From assembly GCF_008271655.1 (NCBI RefSeq), contig NZ_VKKX01000011.1, positions 682,001-746,000 on the forward strand: a DNA stretch of 64,000 nucleotides, in the 5' to 3' direction. How positions within the stretch are numbered: the stretch's first letter is position 1; each line of letters starts with the position of its first letter. The notes under the pieces were generated by a model. It saw only the letters and a list, made by a program, of their open reading frames with translations, made no database searches and was not told where the DNA came from. This DNA comes from Gemmobacter caeruleus (lineage in GTDB: Bacteria; Pseudomonadota; Alphaproteobacteria; Rhodobacterales; Rhodobacteraceae). Positions 25,674-37,424 of the stretch are shown here, one piece after another. Both the position numbers and the translations under genes were made by a program.

Positions 25674-27524
25674 TCAGTCCGCCGCCGCCTCCAGACGTTC
25701 TTGCGCCTCCAGCCACAGGGCCTCGGCCTTGGCTTCGGCCTGTTCCAGTTCGGCGAATTTGGCGGTCCATTGCGCCAGATCGGCCTTGCGCGCCTCGTCA
25801 TAGAGCGCGGGGTCGGCCAGCTTGTCTTGCAGCTTCACCCGCATCTCGGAGAGTTTCGCCAGACGCTCCTCGCATTTGCGCACCTCGCTGCGCAGGGAAA
25901 GCACCTCGTCCCGGCTGGATTTGCGGGGCTTTTCAACGGGTTTCGGGGCGTCCTTCACAGGCTCGTCCCCGGCCAGAAGCTCGGCCCGATAGGCCTCCAG
26001 ATCCTTGTCATAGGGCGTCACCGCGCCGCCCTTGACCAGCCAGAGCCGGTCTGCGACCAGCGACAGCAGGTGCATGTCATGGCTGACCAGGATCACCGCG
26101 CCGGAATATTCGGTCAGCGCCTCCACCAGGGCCTCGCGGCTTTCGATATCGAGGTGGTTGGTCGGTTCGTCCAGGATCAGCAGATGCGGCGCGTCGATTG
26201 TGGCCAGCAAGAGCGACAGTCGGGCCTTCTGCCCGCCCGAGAGCCGCCCCACCACCGTCTCGGCCTGTTCGGCCATCAGCCCGAACCCGGCCAGCCGCGC
26301 GCGCAGCCGCGCCTGATGTTCCTCGGGGCGCAGGCGCTGCACATGTTGCAGCGGGGTTTCGTCGATGTGGAGTTCCTCGACCTGATGCTGGGCGAAAAAG
26401 CCGATGCGCAGCTTGGAATGGCGGTGCAGATCGCCGCCCATGACCGAAAGCTTGCCCGCCAGCAGCTTGGACAGCGTCGATTTCCCCTCGCCGTTGCGGC
26501 CCAGAAGCGCGATCCGGTCATCCTGGTCGATCCGCAGCGACAGCCGCCGCAGGATCGCGCGGTCGCCATAGCCCACGCTCGCGCCTTCGAGGTTGATGAT
26601 GGGGGGCGGCAGGGCCTCGGGCTCGGGGAAGGTGAAGACCATCTTGCGCGCTTCTTCGGGCGCGGTGATCGGGGTCAGCTTTTCCAGCATCTTGACGCGC
26701 GATTGCGCCTGCGCGGCCTTGGTCGCCTTGGCCTTGAAACGATCGACGAAACTTTGCAGATGGGCCCGCCGGGCCTCGACCTTTTTCGCCTCGGCAGCCT
26801 GCACGGCGCGGCGCTCGGCCATCTGGCGGGCGAACTGGTCATAGCCGCCCTGCCAATAGGTCAGCTTGCGATTGTCGAGATGCAGGATCCCCTGCACGGC
26901 GCGGTTCAACAGGCCGCGGTCATGGCTGATGATGATGACGGTATGGGGATATTTCTGAAGATAGCTTTCCAGCCAGAGCGCGCCTTCCAGATCGAGATAG
27001 TTGGTCGGTTCGTCCAGCAGAAGGTAATCGGGCTGCGCGAACAGAACCCCCGCCAGCGCGACGCGCATCCGCCACCCGCCCGAGAAATCGGAACAGGGGC
27101 GCAGCTGCGCCTCGGCGTCGAAGCCAAGGCCGCGCAGGATCGCGCTGGCGCGGCCCTCGGCGCTCCAGGCGTCGATATCGGCGAGGCGGGTCTGAATCTC
27201 GGCAATGCGATGCGGGTCGGTCGCGGTCTCGGCCTCGGTCATCAGCGCGCTGCGTTCGGTATCGGCGGCCAGCACCGTGTCGATCAGCGAGGTGGCCGAC
27301 GAGGGCACCTCTTGCGCCACGCCGCCGATGCGGGCGCGGGCGGGGATCGCGATCTCGCCGCCCTCCAGCGCCAGTTCCCCCCGGATCAACCGGAAAAGCG
27401 TGGTCTTGCCCGCGCCGTTGCGCCCGACAAGCCCCACCTTGTGCCCGGTGGGGATGGTGGCCGTGGCCCCCTCGAACAGGGGGCGGCCTTCGATGGAATA
27501 GGTGAGGTCGTTGATGCGCAGCAT
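25674..27524 (-). CDS. ABC-F family ATP-binding protein (YheS/Uup-like)
   Basis: 616-residue soluble protein with two ABC domains and no membrane helices. Domain 1: Walker A GRNGAGKTT, signature FSGGWRMRVALAG, Walker B LLLDEPTNYLDLE. A charged linker of about 80 residues (MAERRAVQAAEAKKVEARRAHLQSF) follows. Domain 2: GRNGEGKST, LSGGQKARLSLLLA, LILDEPTNHLDIE. A C-terminal coiled coil (about 545-612) is rich in Glu/Lys/Ala. ABC-F proteins act at the ribosomal E site or in resistance; the subgroup is YheS-like. Divergent from dnaG with 97 bases between. Confidence 0.92.
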   Translation of the reverse strand: MLRINDLTYSIEGRPLFEGATATIPTGHKVGLVGRNGAGKTTLFRLIRGELALEGGEIAIPARARIGGVAQEVPSSATSLIDTVLAADTERSALMTEAETATDPHRIAEIQTRLADIDAWSAEGRASAILRGLGFDAEAQLRPCSDFSGGWRMRVALAGVLFAQPDYLLLDEPTNYLDLEGALWLESYLQKYPHTVIIISHDRGLLNRAVQGILHLDNRKLTYWQGGYDQFARQMAERRAVQAAEAKKVEARRAHLQSFVDRFKAKATKAAQAQSRVKMLEKLTPITAPEEARKMVFTFPEPEALPPPIINLEGASVGYGDRAILRRLSLRIDQDDRIALLGRNGEGKSTLSKLLAGKLSVMGGDLHRHSKLRIGFFAQHQVEELHIDETPLQHVQRLRPEEHQARLRARLAGFGLMAEQAETVVGRLSGGQKARLSLLLATIDAPHLLILDEPTNHLDIESREALVEALTEYSGAVILVSHDMHLLSLVADRLWLVKGGAVTPYDKDLEAYRAELLAGDEPVKDAPKPVEKPRKSSRDEVLSLRSEVRKCEERLAKLSEMRVKLQDKLADPALYDEARKADLAQWTAKFAELEQAEAKAEALWLEAQERLEAAAD

Positions 27525-27621
27525 GATGCCCCGACTTGCCCGCCTTTCGCCGGGGCGTCAACCGCAGAGAGGCGCCGGCGCCGCACTGGACAGCGGCGCC
27601 CGCAGGGCCGATATAGGGATC

Positions 27622-29619
27622 ATGTCCCTGCCGCCCGGATTCCTTGACGAGCTTCGCAACCGCGTCACGCTCTCCAGCGTGGTGGGGCGCAAGGTCGTCT
27701 GGGATATGCGCAAGTCGAACCAGGCCAAGGGCGACTGGTGGGCGCCATGCCCGTTTCACCAGGAAAAATCGGCCTCTTTCCATGTCGATGACCGCAAGGG
27801 GTTTTATTACTGCTTTGGCTGCCACGCCAAGGGCGACGCGCTTGGCTTTGTGAAGGAGAGCGAGAACCTGTCCTTCATGGAGGCGGTGGAGCTTTTGGCG
27901 CGCGAGGCCGGCATGCAGATGCCCGCCCGCGACCCGGCGGCGGCGCAAAAGGCCGACCGCCGCAGCCAGTTGGCCGAGGTGATGGAGGAGGCGGTCAAGT
28001 TCTACCGCCTGCAATATCGCGCGGGCGCCGGCCAGATGGCGCGCGACTATGTGGGGGGCAAGCGCCGGCTGTCGGCGCCGGCGCAGGATCGCTGGGAAAT
28101 CGGCTGGGCGCCCGACAGCCGCAACGCGCTGCTGACCGCGCTCAAGGGCAAGGGTGTGCCGGCCGACCTGATGGTCGCCTCGGGCCTGATCGCCAAGGGC
28201 GAGGATGGCAGCCTGTATGACCGCTTTCGCGCCCGGGTGATCTTTCCGATCCGCGATGCGCGGGGGCGGGCGATCAGTCTGGGGGGGCGGTCGCTCGACC
28301 CCAATGCGCGGGCGAAATACCTGAACGGCCCGGAGACGGAGCTGTTCGACAAGGGGCGCAACCTGTTCAACCATGGCCCCGCGCGCGAGGCGGCGGGCAA
28401 GGGCCGGCCGCTGATCGTGGGCGAGGGCTATATGGATGTCATCGCCATGGTGGAGGCGGGCTTTCCCGCCGCCGTGGCGCCGCTGGGCACCGCCATCACC
28501 GAAGACCAGTTGCGCCTGATGTGGCGCATCAGCCCCGAGCCCGTCATCACGCTGGATGGCGACACCGCCGGCCAGCGCGCGGCGCTGCGGGTGATCGACC
28601 TTGCGCTGCCCATGCTGGAGGCGGGGCAGGGCCTGCGCTTTGCCGTGCTGCCGCAGGGCATGGACCCGGACGACCTGCTCAAGGAACGCGGCGCCCCCGC
28701 GCTGCAAGAGGTGCTGGATCAGGCGCTGCCGATGGTGACGCTGCTCTGGCGGCGCGAGACCGAGGGCCAGGTCTTTGACAGCCCCGAACGCAAGGCCGCG
28801 CTGGACAAGCGGCTGCGCGCGGCGCTGCAAAAGATCGCCGATCCCTCGATCCGCAGCCATTACGGCGAGGATATCAAGGAATTGCGCTGGTCGCTGTTCC
28901 GGCAGGGCCGTCGCCCGGCGCGCGACCCCGCCCGCCCGCTGGGGGCGCCGGGCGGCTTTCGCCCCGGCCCGCGTGGCGCCGGTCGTCCCATGGTGGTGGA
29001 GCCGCTGGCCACCACCCGCGCCTCGCTGCTGGCCTCGGCCCCCGATGATGCGGCGATGCTGCATCTGCGTATTTCGGTCGTGCTGGCCACGCTCTGCACC
29101 CAGTCGCAACTGATCGACCGGCACGAGGCGCAGGTGGAACGCATGGTGCTGCGCGACGATCTGCACCGGCATTTGCGGCAGGTGATTCTGACCCATGCCC
29201 ATGACGCCGATCCGGGCAGCCGCGCCGCCCGGCTGATCCGTGCCGCCGGGCCCGATCTTGAAACGCTGCTTGCCCATCCCCAAATCCGTATCCAGCCGCA
29301 TATCCGCCGCCCCGACGACACCGATTGCGCCGAGAAATGCCTGGAGATGGAGCTGGCCAAGCTCGAGGCGCATTGGAGTGCCGAGGCCGAGATGCGCGAG
29401 GCCGAGGAAGATATCGAAGGTCTGGCCGATGAGGGGCTGACCTGGCGGGTCAGCCAGGCCCGCAAGGCCGCGCTGGATGCCGAAAAAGGCCCCGAAACCG
29501 CCCGCGCCGAAGGCGTGGTGGCGGCCAATGGCGTGGAACTGGACCGCGAAGAACTGGATCATGCCCAGAAAATCTGGGCCAGCATTGATTTCACCCGGGG
29601 CGGAAAGGCCCGAAAATGA
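27622..29619 (+). CDS. dnaG: DNA primase
   Basis: 665 residues. N-terminal zinc-binding domain with CPFHQEKSASFHV ... YYCFGCHAKGD (CHC2). The catalytic core has the TOPRIM motifs IVGEGYMDVIAM and TLDGDTAGQRAAL. The C-terminal helicase-binding part follows a Pro/Gly/Arg-rich linker (about 430-460, FRPGPRGAGRP). The ATG at 27622 gives the normal family N-terminus SLPPGFLDELRNRV. It is followed by rpoD, the widely conserved dnaG-rpoD arrangement. Confidence 0.96.
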   Translation: MSLPPGFLDELRNRVTLSSVVGRKVVWDMRKSNQAKGDWWAPCPFHQEKSASFHVDDRKGFYYCFGCHAKGDALGFVKESENLSFMEAVELLAREAGMQMPARDPAAAQKADRRSQLAEVMEEAVKFYRLQYRAGAGQMARDYVGGKRRLSAPAQDRWEIGWAPDSRNALLTALKGKGVPADLMVASGLIAKGEDGSLYDRFRARVIFPIRDARGRAISLGGRSLDPNARAKYLNGPETELFDKGRNLFNHGPAREAAGKGRPLIVGEGYMDVIAMVEAGFPAAVAPLGTAITEDQLRLMWRISPEPVITLDGDTAGQRAALRVIDLALPMLEAGQGLRFAVLPQGMDPDDLLKERGAPALQEVLDQALPMVTLLWRRETEGQVFDSPERKAALDKRLRAALQKIADPSIRSHYGEDIKELRWSLFRQGRRPARDPARPLGAPGGFRPGPRGAGRPMVVEPLATTRASLLASAPDDAAMLHLRISVVLATLCTQSQLIDRHEAQVERMVLRDDLHRHLRQVILTHAHDADPGSRAARLIRAAGPDLETLLAHPQIRIQPHIRRPDDTDCAEKCLEMELAKLEAHWSAEAEMREAEEDIEGLADEGLTWRVSQARKAALDAEKGPETARAEGVVAANGVELDREELDHAQKIWASIDFTRGGKARK

Positions 29620-29674
29620 CCCCCGATGTTGCGCTCGCCGCGAAACTGGCGCACGCACCCCCCTTGCCCTTCCG

Positions 29675-29715
29675 TGATTCGCAGGGTTGATTCGTAACCC
29701 GATACGGCTGATTCG
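29675..29715 (+). promoter_or_regulatory. three TGATTCG repeats (GANTC sites) in the rpoD leader
   Basis: TGATTCG occurs at 29675-29681, 29688-29694 and 29709-29715, ending 28 bases before the rpoD ATG. Each contains GATTC, a GANTC site recognised by the alphaproteobacterial CcrM methylase. Three in 41 bases is more than expected in GC-rich DNA. They may also be part of a rpoD promoter or regulator site. Function unproven. Confidence 0.45.
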
Positions 29716-29743
29716 GCCCCACGACGCGCCTTCAGGAGATCCC

Positions 29744-31738
<1,995 letters not shown>

Positions 31739-31777
31739 CGGGGCGCCGCGCCGCCTTGCACCCGACATGACGGACAG

Positions 31778-31803
31778 AACGCCCCCCTTTGCGGGGGCGT
31801 TTT
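31778..31803 (+). terminator. intrinsic terminator after rpoD
   Basis: Nine-base-pair stem AACGCCCCC / GGGGGCGTT with a short loop and a T-rich end (TTTTG). It begins 39 bases after the rpoD stop codon. Confidence 0.85.
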
Positions 31804-31903
31804 GCTGCGCGCGCCCGCCGGATTCTGCCGATGGGCCACGCTGGCACTGGACGCCGGGCCGGGCATGGGTCATATGGGGGCAAACACCTTTCGGAGGTCC
31901 GTG

Positions 31904-32278
31904 ATGTATTTCCTCAAGCGTCTCGTCACCTGGTGGAACAGCCAGACGCTGGGCACCCAGATCTTTACCGCGCGCAAGGGCGTGAAGGTGGGCGAGGACG
32001 ATCAGGGCAATGTCTATTACCAGACCCGCGATGGCAAGCGCCGCTGGGTGATCTTCAACGGCGAGGCCGAGGCCAGCCGCGTGTCGCCCGACTGGCATGG
32101 CTGGCTGCATTTCACCTGGGACCAGCCGCCGACCCAGGCGCCGCTGCCGCACAAGGCCTGGGAACGCCCGCATCAGGAAAACCTGACCGGCACCCTGTCG
32201 GCCTATGCCCCCGCCGGCTCGATCCGCAAGGGCGCCCCGGTCGCCCGCCAGGATTACGAGGCCTGGCAGCCCGAATGA
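31904..32278 (+). CDS. NADH:ubiquinone oxidoreductase accessory subunit, NDUFA12 family
   Basis: 124-residue homologue of the mitochondrial Complex I subunit NDUFA12 (B17.2), found in alphaproteobacterial Complex I. Family features: [48 protein letters not shown] and [15 protein letters not shown]. The ATG at 31904 lies 6 bases from GGAGG (a GTG at 31901 is an alternative). It is located outside the nuo operon and starts a three-gene set with MlaD-like and DUF2155 proteins. Confidence 0.93.
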   Translation: MYFLKRLVTWWNSQTLGTQIFTARKGVKVGEDDQGNVYYQTRDGKRRWVIFNGEAEASRVSPDWHGWLHFTWDQPPTQAPLPHKAWERPHQENLTGTLSAYAPAGSIRKGAPVARQDYEAWQPE

Positions 32279-32297
32279 CCCCGCAAGAGAGGGCATG

Positions 32298-32759
32298 ATG
32301 TCGGAAAACACCACCGAAGTTCTGGCCGGCACCGCGGTTCTGGCCGTGGCGCTTGGTTTTCTGGTCTATGCGGCGCAGGGCACCGGCCTGACCGCCCGCG
32401 CCAGCGGCTATGACCTGCGCGCCTCGTTCCAGTCGGCCGAAGGCATCTCGGTCGGCACCGATGTGCGGCTGGCCGGCGTGAAGGTCGGCACGGTCTCGCA
32501 GCTCGACCTGAACCCGCAGACCTTTTATGCCGATGCCACGCTGACCCTGCGCGACAGCATCGCGCTGCCCGACGATTCCGCGGCGCTAGTCTCCTCCGAA
32601 GGCTTGCTTGGCGGCAATTACATCGAGATCCGCCCCGGCGGCTCGCCCGAGAATCTGCCGGCGGGCGCCGAGATCGAGGATACCCAAGGCTCGGTCAGCC
32701 TGATCGGCCTTCTGATGAAATTCGTCGGCAAAAGCGCCGAAGACGCGCTGAACCAATGA
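32298..32759 (+). CDS. mlaD: outer membrane lipid asymmetry protein, MlaD/MCE domain
   Basis: 153 residues with one N-terminal membrane helix (EVLAGTAVLAVALGFLVYAA) and one MCE domain (about 37-120) with FQSAEGISVGTDVRLAGVKVG and SEGLLGGNYIEIRPGG. MlaD forms a hexameric periplasmic ring that carries phospholipids between membranes. The other mla genes are not in this window. ATG at 32298 after AGAGAGGG (32295 is also possible). Its stop overlaps the next start (ATGA). Confidence 0.9.
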   Translation: MSENTTEVLAGTAVLAVALGFLVYAAQGTGLTARASGYDLRASFQSAEGISVGTDVRLAGVKVGTVSQLDLNPQTFYADATLTLRDSIALPDDSAALVSSEGLLGGNYIEIRPGGSPENLPAGAEIEDTQGSVSLIGLLMKFVGKSAEDALNQ

Positions 32760-33181
32760 GGGTGGCGGCGCTCGCCCTCGCGCTGCTGGTGGCCGGTCCG
32801 GCGGCGGCGCAACAGGTGACGGCCGCCCCCGGCGGCATCCTGCGCTGGCTCGACAAGGTCACCGGCGAAACCGCCGATATCGAACTGGCCGATGGACAGG
32901 CCGCCATCTCGGGCCGGCTGACCATCCAGCTCGACGAATGCCGCTACCCGACCGCCAACCCCGCCTCGGATGCCTTCGCCCATCTCACGGTGATGGAAGA
33001 AGGTCAGGCCCAGCCCGCCTTTTCCGGCTGGATGGTGGCCTCCAGCCCGGCGCTGTCGGCACTGGAACATCCGCGCTACGATGTCTGGGTGCTGCGCTGC
33101 CTGACGCCGGATCAGCCGGAACTCGAGGTCGAGCCGCCCCCCGCCACCGACGAGGAATTCGAGGCCCCGCAAGAGGGCTGA
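32756..33181 (+). CDS. DUF2155 exported protein
   Basis: 141 residues with a signal peptide (RVAALALALLVAGPAAAQQ). The conserved family part includes GILRWLDKVTGETADIELADGQ, RLTIQLDECRYPTANPASDAFA and AFSGWMVASSPALSALEHPRYDVWVLRC, with two cysteines that may pair. The C-terminus is acidic. Translationally coupled to the MlaD-like gene by ATGA. The arrangement NDUFA12-mlaD-DUF2155 is common in Rhodobacteraceae. Function unknown. Confidence 0.87.
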   Translation: MRVAALALALLVAGPAAAQQVTAAPGGILRWLDKVTGETADIELADGQAAISGRLTIQLDECRYPTANPASDAFAHLTVMEEGQAQPAFSGWMVASSPALSALEHPRYDVWVLRCLTPDQPELEVEPPPATDEEFEAPQEG

Positions 33182-33186
33182 TCCGT

Positions 33187-33774
33187 TCAGTCGAACCGCG
33201 CCGGAGGCCCCTGCAAGGCCTTGGCCAGCCGCGCCTGATAGGCCGCGCGCGGGATCTCGATCCCGCCCAGGGTCGCCAGATGCGGCGTCAGGAATTGCGT
33301 GTCCAGCAACACAAAGCCGCGCGCCTTCAACCGGGCCACCAGATGCGCCAGCACGATCTTTGACGCCGAGCGGCGGCGCGAGAACATGCTTTCGCCAAAG
33401 AAGGCCCGGCCCAGCGTCACCCCATAGGTGCCGCCGCGCAGCGCGCCATCCTCCCACAGCTCCAGCGAATGCGCATGGCCGCGCGCATGCAGCGCCAGAT
33501 ACAGGTCGCGGATCTGCCCGTTGATCCAGGTCTCCGGCCGGTCGGCGCAGCCCGCCAGCACGCCGGCGAAATCGCGATTGGCAACGATCTCGAATCCGCC
33601 GCGCCGCATCTCCTTTGCCAGCGAACGCGAAAGGTGAAACCCGTCCAGCGGCAGGATGCCGCGCATCCGCGGCTCCACCCAGTGCAACTCCGCCGCCTCG
33701 GCGCTGTCGGCCATGGGGAAAACCCCCATCGCATAGGCCCGCAACAACAGCTCTGGCGTGATCTCGAAAGACAA
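33187..33774 (-). CDS. aat: leucyl/phenylalanyl-tRNA--protein transferase
   Basis: 195 residues. It adds Leu or Phe from tRNA to N-terminal Arg/Lys of proteins, marking them for ClpAP by the N-degron pathway. Family motifs: ELLLRAYAMGVFPMAD, WVEPRMRGILPLDGFHLSRSL, GGTYGVTLGRAFFGESMFS and FVLLDTQFLTPHLATLGGIEIPR. The first codon is TTG, with GGAG six bases upstream. It lies downstream of accC on the minus strand, separated by the conserved hairpin/box element (copy 4). Confidence 0.94.
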   Translation of the reverse strand: MSFEITPELLLRAYAMGVFPMADSAEAAELHWVEPRMRGILPLDGFHLSRSLAKEMRRGGFEIVANRDFAGVLAGCADRPETWINGQIRDLYLALHARGHAHSLELWEDGALRGGTYGVTLGRAFFGESMFSRRRSASKIVLAHLVARLKARGFVLLDTQFLTPHLATLGGIEIPRAAYQARLAKALQGPPARFD

Positions 33775-33800
33775 AGGGGGCTCCGCTGACGCCGACCCCC

Positions 33801-33852
33801 CTTCATCTGTTCATAAATATCCCACGGGGGTCCGGGGGTGTGAAACCCCCGG
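33801..33852 (-). repeat. hairpin + ATATTTATGAACAGATGAA box, copy 4
   Basis: On the minus strand the box (33801-33822) follows a perfect stem CCGGGGGT/ACCCCCGG (33832-33852). A second near-identical hairpin (CTGGGGGT...ACCCCCGG region, 33877-33896) is a direct repeat further upstream. The element lies between accC and aat, both on this strand. Confidence 0.78.
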
Positions 33853-33926
33853 AACCTGTCCGCTCGGCGCGGGGCTCTGGGGGTGTGAAACCCCCGGCGC
33901 TGCCTGCAAGGGCGCCGGGGATCGGT

Positions 33927-35273
33927 TCAGGCGAACTGCTCCGCCAGCCATTTCTCCAGCCAGTGAATGTTGTAATCACCGTTCTGGATATCCGGCTCGG
34001 CCAGCAGCATGTGGAAAAGCGGCACCGAGGTTTCCACCCCGTCGATGATCAACTCGCTCAGCGCGCGTTTCAGCCGGGCCAGTGCCTCGGGCCGGTCGCG
34101 GCCATGCACGATCAGCTTGCCGATCAGGCTGTCGTAATAGGGCGGAATCGAATAGCCGCCATAAAGCGCCGAATCCATCCGCACACCCAGCCCGCCGGGG
34201 GCGTGGAACACCTTCACCTTGCCGGGGCAGGGGGTGAAATTCGGCAGGCGTTCGGCGTTGATCCGCACCTCGATCGCGTGGCCGTTGATCTCCAGATCGC
34301 TTTGCGTGAACGACATCGACAGGCCCGAGGCCACGCGGATCTGTTCGCGCACCAGATCGACGCCGAAGATGCCCTCGGTCACCGGATGTTCCACCTGAAG
34401 CCGGGTGTTCATCTCGATGAAATAGAACCGGCCATCCTCATAGAGGAACTCGATGGTGCCGGCGCCGATATAGTGCAGCTTGCGCATCGCGCTGGCGCAG
34501 ACCTCGCCAATCTCGGCGCGCATCTTGGGGGTGATGCAGGGGCCGGGCGCCTCTTCAAAGACCTTCTGGTGGCGGCGCTGCAAGGAACAGTCGCGCTCGC
34601 CCAGATGGACCGCATTGCCCTTGCCGTCGCCAAAGACCTGGATCTCGATATGCCGCGGCTTCTGGAGGTATTTCTCGATATAGACCTCGTCATTGCCGAA
34701 GGCGGCCTTGGCCTCCGACCGGGCGGTGCGGAAGGCGATCTCCAGCTCCTCGGCGCTGCGCGCGACCTTCATCCCGCGCCCGCCGCCGCCGGCGGTGGCC
34801 TTGATGATCACCGGATATTCGATTTCCGCCGCCACTTTCAGCGCGGTCTCGAAATCCGGCACGCCGCCATCCGACCCCGGCACGACCGGGATGCCCAGTT
34901 CCTTGGCGGTATCCTTGGCGGTGATCTTGTCGCCCATGATGCGGATGTGTTCCGCCGTCGGGCCGATGAAGGTGATGCCGTGATCCTGCAAGGCCTGCGC
35001 GAAGCTCGCGTTTTCCGACAGGAAGCCATAGCCCGGATGCACCGCCTGCGCGCCGGTGATCTCGCAGGCCGAGATGATGGCGGCCTTGTTGAGGTAGCTC
35101 TGCCCCGAGGGGGCGGGGCCGATACAGACCGATTCATCGGCCATGCGCACATGCATCGCATCGGCATCGGCTGTGGAATGCACCGCGACCGATTTGATGC
35201 CCATCTCGCGGCAGGCGCGGATCACGCGCAGCGCGATCTCTCCCCGGTTGGCGATCAGGATTTTCTCGAACAT
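33927..35273 (-). CDS. accC: acetyl-CoA carboxylase biotin carboxylase subunit
   Basis: 448-residue ATP-grasp enzyme that carboxylates biotin on AccB in the first step of fatty acid synthesis. Starts [22 protein letters not shown] from the ATG at 35273 (a GTG three codons earlier is possible). The glycine-rich ATP loop is [33 protein letters not shown] and [10 protein letters not shown] are characteristic. It follows accB after 19 bases. Confidence 0.96.
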   Translation of the reverse strand: MFEKILIANRGEIALRVIRACREMGIKSVAVHSTADADAMHVRMADESVCIGPAPSGQSYLNKAAIISACEITGAQAVHPGYGFLSENASFAQALQDHGITFIGPTAEHIRIMGDKITAKDTAKELGIPVVPGSDGGVPDFETALKVAAEIEYPVIIKATAGGGGRGMKVARSAEELEIAFRTARSEAKAAFGNDEVYIEKYLQKPRHIEIQVFGDGKGNAVHLGERDCSLQRRHQKVFEEAPGPCITPKMRAEIGEVCASAMRKLHYIGAGTIEFLYEDGRFYFIEMNTRLQVEHPVTEGIFGVDLVREQIRVASGLSMSFTQSDLEINGHAIEVRINAERLPNFTPCPGKVKVFHAPGGLGVRMDSALYGGYSIPPYYDSLIGKLIVHGRDRPEALARLKRALSELIIDGVETSVPLFHMLLAEPDIQNGDYNIHWLEKWLAEQFA

Positions 35274-35292
35274 CTGGCTCACGCGCGCGGCC

Positions 35293-35790
35293 TCACTCGA
35301 TGATCAGCAGCGGGGCGCCGAATTCGACCGGCGTGCCGTCGCCCACCAGAATGCGCTTCACCGTGCCAGCCCGCGGCGCGGGGATGTGGTTCATGGTCTT
35401 CATCGCCTCGATGATCAGCACGGTCTGGCCTTCGGTCACGGTCGCGCCGACCGCGACAAAGGGCGTGGCACCGGGTTCGGCCGCCAGATAGGCGGTGCCC
35501 ACCATGGGCGAGGTCACGGCGCCCGGATGCTGGGCGGGGTCTTCCGGCGCGGCGGAGGCGGCGGGGGCGGGCGCTGCAGCGGCCGGGGCCGCGACGGCCG
35601 CCGGGGCCATCGCCATGGGGGCGGCGACCGCGGTCGTCACGATATTGGCCTGTTTCACCACGCGCACTTCAAGGCTGTCATCCTCGCCATATTCGCGCTT
35701 CACCGACAGCTCGGTCAGGTCGTTCTTGTTCAGAAGCTCGGCCAGCGCCTGAATGAAGGCCACGTCGGCGTCGGGGGAGTGTTTGCTCAT
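35293..35790 (-). CDS. accB: acetyl-CoA carboxylase biotin carboxyl carrier protein
   Basis: 165 residues. N-terminal helix region ([22 protein letters not shown]), Ala/Pro-rich flexible linker (about 55-88), C-terminal biotinyl domain with the attachment Lys in [12 protein letters not shown] (AMKT rather than AMKM, a variant usual in this group). Together with accC forms the accBC operon on the minus strand. Confidence 0.95.
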   Translation of the reverse strand: MSKHSPDADVAFIQALAELLNKNDLTELSVKREYGEDDSLEVRVVKQANIVTTAVAAPMAMAPAAVAAPAAAAPAPAASAAPEDPAQHPGAVTSPMVGTAYLAAEPGATPFVAVGATVTEGQTVLIIEAMKTMNHIPAPRAGTVKRILVGDGTPVEFGAPLLIIE

Positions 35791-36071
35791 GCCATCCTCA
35801 TTGGTGTTGTTCGACCTGTGGGCCGCGCGGTGTTTGCGCAAGCAGCCCCGGCCATGGCTGGCCGTCCTTATACGCGAGGCGGTCAAGGCTGAAAAGCCTG
35901 ACTGTGCCGCCGCGTCGTTCCGGCGGATTTGCCGCATTTTCGGGCAGTCGCGCGGCGGTTCGGGCGGGGCTGCGAAAAAATGCGGGCCGGAAAAATTTAC
36001 CGATTGATAAAAAATTCGCCTGTGGCACAGTGATCCCAACCACAAGAAACCGAAAACGGGAGGTTTGCGCC
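35791..36071. other. divergent promoter region between accB and preT
   Basis: 281 bases. Next to preT an AT-rich stretch (AAAAATTTACCGATTGATAAAAAATT, given here in two parts: about 35990-36002 and 36003-36016) contains TTGATA and a possible -10 CACAGT 17 bases later. The accB side has TTGACC at 35886-35881 on the minus strand, but the nearest TATAAG is only eight bases away. No RutR-type palindrome is present, unlike the other pyrimidine genes here. Confidence 0.4.
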
Positions 36072-37400
36072 TTGTCCAACAGCCAGCTCACGCCCGGCAT
36101 CGTGCCCGCGCGTCTGCCCGCCGCCAGCTATGAGGCGAATTTCGCCGATCACGAACCGCCGCTGGATCGGCACGAGGCGCGGGTGGCGGCCGATCGCTGC
36201 TATTTCTGCCATGACGCGCCCTGCATGACGGCGTGCCCCACCTCGATCGACATTCCGCTGTTCATCCGCCAGATCGCCACCGGCACGCCGGAGGCGGCGG
36301 CGAAGACCATCCTGTCGCAGAACATCATGGGCGGCATGTGCGCCCGCGTCTGCCCGACCGAAACGCTGTGCGAAGAGGTCTGCGTGCGCGAGGTGGCCGA
36401 GGGCAAGCCGGTGGAGATCGGCCGGCTGCAACGCTATGCCACCGATACGCTGATGGCCAGGGACGTGCATCCCTTTACCCGCGCGGCGGCGACGGGCAAG
36501 CGCGTGGCGGTGGTCGGGGCAGGGCCCTCGGGGCTGGCCTGCGCGCATCGTCTGGCGATGAAGGGCCATGAGGTGACGGTGTTCGAACGCCGCCCCAAGG
36601 CGGGCGGTCTGAACGAATACGGCATCGCCACCTATAAATCGACCAACGATTTCGCCGCGCGCGAGGTGGACTGGCTGCTGAAGATCGGGGGGATCACGGT
36701 GAAAACCGGCGTCACCCTTGGCAAGGATGTCGCGCTGGCCGATCTGATGAACGATTACGACGCGGTGTTCCTTGGCATCGGTCTGGCCGGGGTGAACGCC
36801 CTGCGCGCGGCGGGCGAGGATCTGCCGGGGGTGGAAAATGCCGTCGATTTCATCGCCGGGCTGCGGCAGGCGGGCGACCGTTCGACCGTCGCCGTGGGGC
36901 GCGATGTGGTGGTGATCGGCGGCGGCATGACGGCGGTCGATGCCGCCGTGCAGTCGAAACTGCTGGGCGCCGAGAATGTGACCATCGTCTATCGCCGCGG
37001 GCGCGAGAAGATGAGCGCCTCGGGCCATGAACAGGAACACGCGACGCAGACCGGCGTCCGTATCATCTATGGCGCGGCGCCGGTGAAGGTGACGGGCGGC
37101 GCGCGGGCCGAGGCGGTGGAGTTCGCCTATACCGAAGACGGCCCCGCGGGGCTGAGGCTGATGGATCAGGGCTTCACCCTGAAGGCCGATCAGGTGTTCA
37201 AGGCCATTGGCCAGACCCTTGCCGGTGTGCCGGACAGCCTGTCGGTGACGGGGGGCAAGCTGCCGCGCCATCCGGGGCCAAAGCTCTGGTGTGGCGGCGA
37301 CTGTGCCGAGGGCGGCGAGGATCTGACGGTGACCGCCGTGGCCGAGGGCCGCGACGCCGCCGAGGAGATCCACGCGGCACTGACGGGGGCAGCGGGCTGA
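36072..37400 (+). CDS. preT: dihydropyrimidine dehydrogenase, NADH-dependent, small subunit (PreT-like)
   Basis: 442 residues. NAD(P)H:flavin/iron-sulfur subunit that reduces uracil or thymine together with PreA. N-terminal cysteine clusters CYFCHDAPCMTACPTSIDIP and CARVCPTETLCEEVCVR hold [4Fe-4S] centres. FAD-binding GxGxxG: VAVVGAGPSGLACAHRLA; second nucleotide motif VVVIGGGMTAVDAA. The first codon is TTG at 36072, with GGGAGG eight bases before it and a product start SNSQLTPGIVPARLP. Followed by preA after 24 bases. Confidence 0.93.
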   Translation: MSNSQLTPGIVPARLPAASYEANFADHEPPLDRHEARVAADRCYFCHDAPCMTACPTSIDIPLFIRQIATGTPEAAAKTILSQNIMGGMCARVCPTETLCEEVCVREVAEGKPVEIGRLQRYATDTLMARDVHPFTRAAATGKRVAVVGAGPSGLACAHRLAMKGHEVTVFERRPKAGGLNEYGIATYKSTNDFAAREVDWLLKIGGITVKTGVTLGKDVALADLMNDYDAVFLGIGLAGVNALRAAGEDLPGVENAVDFIAGLRQAGDRSTVAVGRDVVVIGGGMTAVDAAVQSKLLGAENVTIVYRRGREKMSASGHEQEHATQTGVRIIYGAAPVKVTGGARAEAVEFAYTEDGPAGLRLMDQGFTLKADQVFKAIGQTLAGVPDSLSVTGGKLPRHPGPKLWCGGDCAEGGEDLTVTAVAEGRDAAEEIHAALTGAAG

Positions 37401-37424
37401 GCGCCCGCATCAGGAGACAAGCAT

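Noticed and set aside
35867-35886. TTGACC/TATAAG promoter for accBC on the minus strand
   Set aside because: The two hexamers are only eight bases apart, too close for sigma-70.
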